Shown here: positions 22,101 to 24,251 of the stretch, piece by piece
How the letters are laid out: each line of letters opens with the position of its first letter
How positions within the stretch are numbered: the stretch's first letter is position 1
Made by a program: the position numbers and the translations under genes
Assembly (NCBI GenBank): GCA_045807945.1
Contig: JBJMGI010000057.1
Span: forward strand, 1 to 24,251
Length of the DNA: 24,251 nucleotides
Reading direction: 5' to 3'
DNA from: CAVQGF01 sp045807945
GTDB taxonomy: Bacteria; Acidobacteriota; Terriglobia; Terriglobales; Acidobacteriaceae
The notes under the pieces: model-generated
Told to the model about the DNA's origin: nothing
The model's database searches: none
The model's input: only the letters and a program-made list of their open reading frames with translations

Positions 22101-24251
22101 CACAGTCGTTGGATTAAAAGCGCACGTTACTCCCGTGGGCGGAGCGACACACGACGGAGTCACTACGGAATTGAATCCCTGGTCGGCGAAGAACGTTACC
22201 ATTGCGGGCGTAGCCGTGGTCTGGCCCGCGGCAGGCAGCGGCAGCGTCACAGTGGTTGGGTTCAATGACAGATGAAAATCCTTTACAGTGAGCACGAGTG
22301 GAATGGAATGCGTCTGCGCGTCGCCCAGCGCATCCAGCGAGATGGTGTTATAGATCCCGAACGGCACCGCGGCTGTGGTGTGCAGCGTGACCGTAACCGC
22401 TGTCCCAGTGGAAGCCGGAGTGAAGTTGTTCGTGGAGAACGTGCAAGTCACATTCACTGGCAGACTCGAGCATGAGAGTGCTACCGGCTTTGCGTATCCG
22501 TTCAGAGCTTTTACATTCACGCTTATGGTTCCATTCGATCCGGCGTTCACGGAAGTGGAGGGCGTGGTCGAGGTCACCTGAAAGTCGGTGGTCTTTAAGC
22601 TCAGGTTCGCGGACGAACGAGTCACGCCGAGCGATGTGCCGGTGATGTGGAACGTGGCAGTCGACGGGAGCGTCGTGCCGCTTGTGGTACTCACGGTGAC
22701 TGTGGAGCTTGAGCCAGCACTGACCACAGGCGGCACAGCAAGACAGCTCGCTCCAGCAGGGAGGTTCGTACATCCGATCGTGATCGGGATCGTACTAGAC
22801 AGATCCGTGGTGTTGGCGGTGTAAGAAGCAGAATTCCCACTCGTCACAGTTTGTGAGGCGGGCGTGCCAGCGACTGTGAAGTCGTCGATCGCCAGGAATT
22901 CCTGGGCGGTCGTAACGTCTCCTGCTCCATCGTCCCCTTGCACAATGAACCATTGTTCGCTAAGCGGTGCTGTAGGGCCTGCGCTGACGGTGAGGATCGC
23001 CGTCCCGGTTTCGCTGATTGGATTCATGTCGAACTGGCAACTCACACTTGCAGGAGGACTGATGCAGCTCAACGTGATATTGGAACTTGTGTAACCGTCG
23101 TGGGGAGATGCCGTCAGGGTGAATGTTGTCGTGCCACCCCGGACAACATGCGCTATCCCGGGAGACATTTGCAGAGTGAAGTGCGGGTTGAGAACAATAT
23201 TGAGGTTCGCCGGAGCCGTCTTACAACTGCCCGCCCAGCACGCCCGAATGTTGAGTGGCGTATTCGCAACTGCGGTAGAGGGTTGTGTCTGGACAAATAG
23301 CTTGTCGTCGACCGGTGCACCGGGACGAACGGTATTTTCGATAAACGCAGAGCAGAAAACTGAAGAAGGAACGGCTCCGCAACCGACGTCTACAGTGCGG
23401 TTGAAGGCCCCTAACGATTTGAGCGTCACCGTCCATTCTGCATTTGTTCCTCGAGGAATCGTCAGGGTAGCCGGCGACACACTCTGAATCTCAAAATCAA
23501 AGACATCAAACGTGGTAGCGGTATCATGCTGCACGCTTCCGTCATCGCCATGGATATTGAAGTTGAAGGTTTGCACGCTGGAATCGGCCACATTCAGGCT
23601 GAAGGTCCCAGGACTGGAAAACGAACTCTGATTGAAGCTGCAGGTGGTGGGCGCTCCCGAGCCGCAACTTAACGTCACTGTGCCGGAATATCCAGGATCA
23701 AAGATGACAGAGCCCTGCAAAACACCAGTAGCATTGGGTAGCGCCCCCGCCGACGGGTTTGTGATCTTTATGTGGTAATCCGGCGGTACCGAACTCGCCA
23801 ACGAAATCTTCCAGACACCTCGACCATAAGTAGAAGCCCGCAATTCGTGGACGGGACCCACATTGAACGTGCGCAGCTTCGTGACGGGAACGTTCGGCAG
23901 GTTAGGACCATACTCGAACCAGTTCACGCCATTGTTCTGTGTCTTGAAAACACCCACGTCCGTTCCGACATAAATGATGGTAGGGTCAACCGGGTCGATG
24001 GCAATGGAATCGGCCGGCGCATCGGGAAGGTCGCCAGTAATATCCTGGAAAAAAGGGCCGTTAGGATCTGCCCCGCCGGTGAGCTTCCAGACGTGAATCC
24101 CACCAAACCCCATCACTGTTGCATAAGCAGAGCCGCCCGTAGGGTCTGTGGGATCGAGCGCAACACTAGAAACGGGATAGCCGGCGCTGCTGAGGATCCA
24201 CCCTTGCCAGGAAGAATCGCCGCTGTCAGCCGTGGTAGTGAACCATAAGAC
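19119..24251 (-). CDS. Giant secreted BNR-propeller / Ig-like repeat protein, N-terminus beyond window
   Basis: The frame is open to the window edge: 1710 residues are visible and the start lies outside. The first 160 residues are the end of a sialidase/BNR-type beta-propeller (SVALDPTDPTGGSAYATV, SIAIDPVDPTIIYVGTDVGV, FKTQNNGVNWFEYGPNLP, ELRASTYGRGVWKI). About fifteen Ig-like units of roughly 95-110 residues follow, most ending in a V-K-D-F hinge and carrying a close Cys pair (such as TLSC...PTTCSF). The last twelve fall into an A-B-C order repeated four times. No sorting signal or C-terminal anchor domain is evident at the end (GTLIRTDGAELQLQ). It is most likely a secreted adhesin-like or surface-stalk protein with a propeller head. 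Composition is Thr/Val/Ser-rich. Confidence 0.9.
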   Translation of the reverse strand, partial: VLWFTTTADSGDSSWQGWILSSAGYPVSSVALDPTDPTGGSAYATVMGFGGIHVWKLTGGADPNGPFFQDITGDLPDAPADSIAIDPVDPTIIYVGTDVGVFKTQNNGVNWFEYGPNLPNVPVTKLRTFNVGPVHELRASTYGRGVWKISLASSVPPDYHIKITNPSAGALPNATGVLQGSVIFDPGYSGTVTLSCGSGAPTTCSFNQSSFSSPGTFSLNVADSSVQTFNFNIHGDDGSVQHDTATTFDVFDFEIQSVSPATLTIPRGTNAEWTVTLKSLGAFNRTVDVGCGAVPSSVFCSAFIENTVRPGAPVDDKLFVQTQPSTAVANTPLNIRACWAGSCKTAPANLNIVLNPHFTLQMSPGIAHVVRGGTTTFTLTASPHDGYTSSNITLSCISPPASVSCQFDMNPISETGTAILTVSAGPTAPLSEQWFIVQGDDGAGDVTTAQEFLAIDDFTVAGTPASQTVTSGNSASYTANTTDLSSTIPITIGCTNLPAGASCLAVPPVVSAGSSSTVTVSTTSGTTLPSTATFHITGTSLGVTRSSANLSLKTTDFQVTSTTPSTSVNAGSNGTISVNVKALNGYAKPVALSCSSLPVNVTCTFSTNNFTPASTGTAVTVTLHTTAAVPFGIYNTISLDALGDAQTHSIPLVLTVKDFHLSLNPTTVTLPLPAAGQTTATPAMVTFFADQGFNSVVTPSCVAPPTGVTCAFNPTTVTPTLAGANTTLTLTQTSVAASATTPLTIKGAAGTTLNHTQSLTVTTGGHNFTQAVTPTTQNVTAGSSANYTVVYTPLGGMTEDIVVACGALPLGVTCTPVPPVVTPGVTPGNQSIVALTTTFGTTPGANATVAISGVSAALNNLTRSTNVTLSVKDFTVTANTATIATNVGSNITDTILVKGLNGFTGVVALTCVIEGTPTGTACNLSNANPVASAAGTSVTATITSNAGTTPQGTYTVDVTGTNSGQQKIASFTVNIKDFSLGLGVNEITIPQPPPGQSSSLTVPITLTALNGFNSSASLSCSGQPAGVTCAFTPASGIPTALGLASTLKVTSTSAVTANTYHLQIKATAGTLIRTQPLDVTDFGPNFTETVTPITQNVTAGASAAYTVTFAPLGGMNQAILVGCGVLPAGVTCTPVPAVVTPGTTPGNQSIVTLQTTFAVTPGANAMVAISGVSSGIGVTRSTNVTLAVKDFTVTANTGTVATNVGTNITDTILVKGLNGFTGSVPLTCTIDTAPAGMGCALSNANPAASAAGSSVTATISSNMATTPHGVYTVHVAGTVSGQVKTATFAVTVKDFTLALDAPAFTIPQPPSGQSNSASTGVTITPLTGFGSTITFSCSGLPAGMTCSFATPGLVAVNATSAVVHGTYPITVKATAGTLVRQTNIDVTAFGPNFIQAVTPATQNVNAGSAAQYTVIYTPLGGMTDDITVGCGALLPAGVTCTPLPATANPGNGYQSVVTLQTTFGTTPAANATVFISGVSAAQNNLTRSNNVTLAVKDFSVIRNTPIVTTNVGTNITDTVVVKALNGFTGNVALACAIEGAPAGATCTLSNLNPAATSNGTSVTATITSTAATTPPGSYLIDVTGTTLAGSHGRQFTVNIKDFSLDIQPETQSITATGATVFADYTLTATALNGFNSSATLTCVTPLPTGVTCGFGASHSSSMSVVPTGAGLVIPFRITVSGSTAPHTHELTIRGSSGTLIRTDGAELQLQ
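19445..22885 (-). repeat. A-B-C super-repeat array in the giant repeat gene
   Basis: Recognisable A units begin near 22885, 21960, 21005 and 20080 (on the minus strand), each followed by B and C units. The shared word ACGTTCTGCG starts at 21916, 20962 and 20041, giving spacings of 954 and 921 bp, both multiples of three. The three downstream super-repeats are close at the DNA level; the first (from 22885) is more diverged, and the final C unit (19119-19445) is the most diverged. The pattern fits tandem duplication by recombination of three-domain blocks. Confidence 0.8.

Overview
The window looks like chromosomal DNA of an acidobacterium (Acidobacteriota, Terriglobia/Koribacter-like). This is an inference from the mix of gene families and the moderately high GC; no rRNA or tRNA gene was seen to confirm it. 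Supporting families are a TPR protein ending in a TonB C-terminal domain, secreted proteins carrying 'DPDxPxLRRG' motifs, outer-membrane barrels fused to Ig-like domains, an MscL with a zinc-ribbon tail, several tiny zinc-ribbon proteins, and a very large BNR/Ig-like repeat protein.

Layout. 1-3230: two minus-strand exported proteins (an MBL-fold hydrolase and a DPDxP-motif protein) abut a plus-strand C-terminal piece of the B12-dependent ribonucleotide reductase NrdJ. Both the DPDxP gene and nrdJ appear to have lost their 5' ends at the same 21-bp palindrome, followed by a palindrome-rich intergenic stretch that includes a 132-bp element with 13-bp inverted ends. 3228-5430: a coiled-coil/zinc-ribbon protein, a Crp/Fnr regulator and three small conserved-looking proteins. 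5723-8257: a DUF3494 ice-binding-type protein followed by an OM-barrel/Ig/OmpA-like protein with a strong terminator. 8280-9039: decayed genes (a DUF3995 membrane protein with one nonsense codon and two compensating frameshifts, and opposite-strand fragments resembling DUF3592). 9057-11267: TPR-TonB protein. 11407-14394: a TIGR00027-type methyltransferase, an SDR lacking the catalytic Tyr, an ArsR regulator and a canonical SDR, with dyad operators suggesting one small regulon. 14484-16479: an RpoZ-like small protein, an RHH-like/SRPBCC-like gene pair and a small OM barrel. 16672-19070: cold-shock protein, cupredoxin, MscL, SYLF lipid-binding protein and a 57-aa zinc-ribbon protein. 19119-window end: the C-terminal 1710 residues of a giant secreted BNR/Ig-like repeat protein built from an A-B-C super-repeat.

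The cell-envelope theme is strong (ice-binding protein, OM barrels, TonB-type protein, MscL, SYLF protein, giant repeat protein). No complete multi-gene defence, biosynthetic or mobile system is visible. The most unusual signals are the truncation junction at 2190-2220, the Tyr-to-Trp SDR, the short palindromic and heptamer repeat families between genes, and the super-repeat structure of the giant protein.
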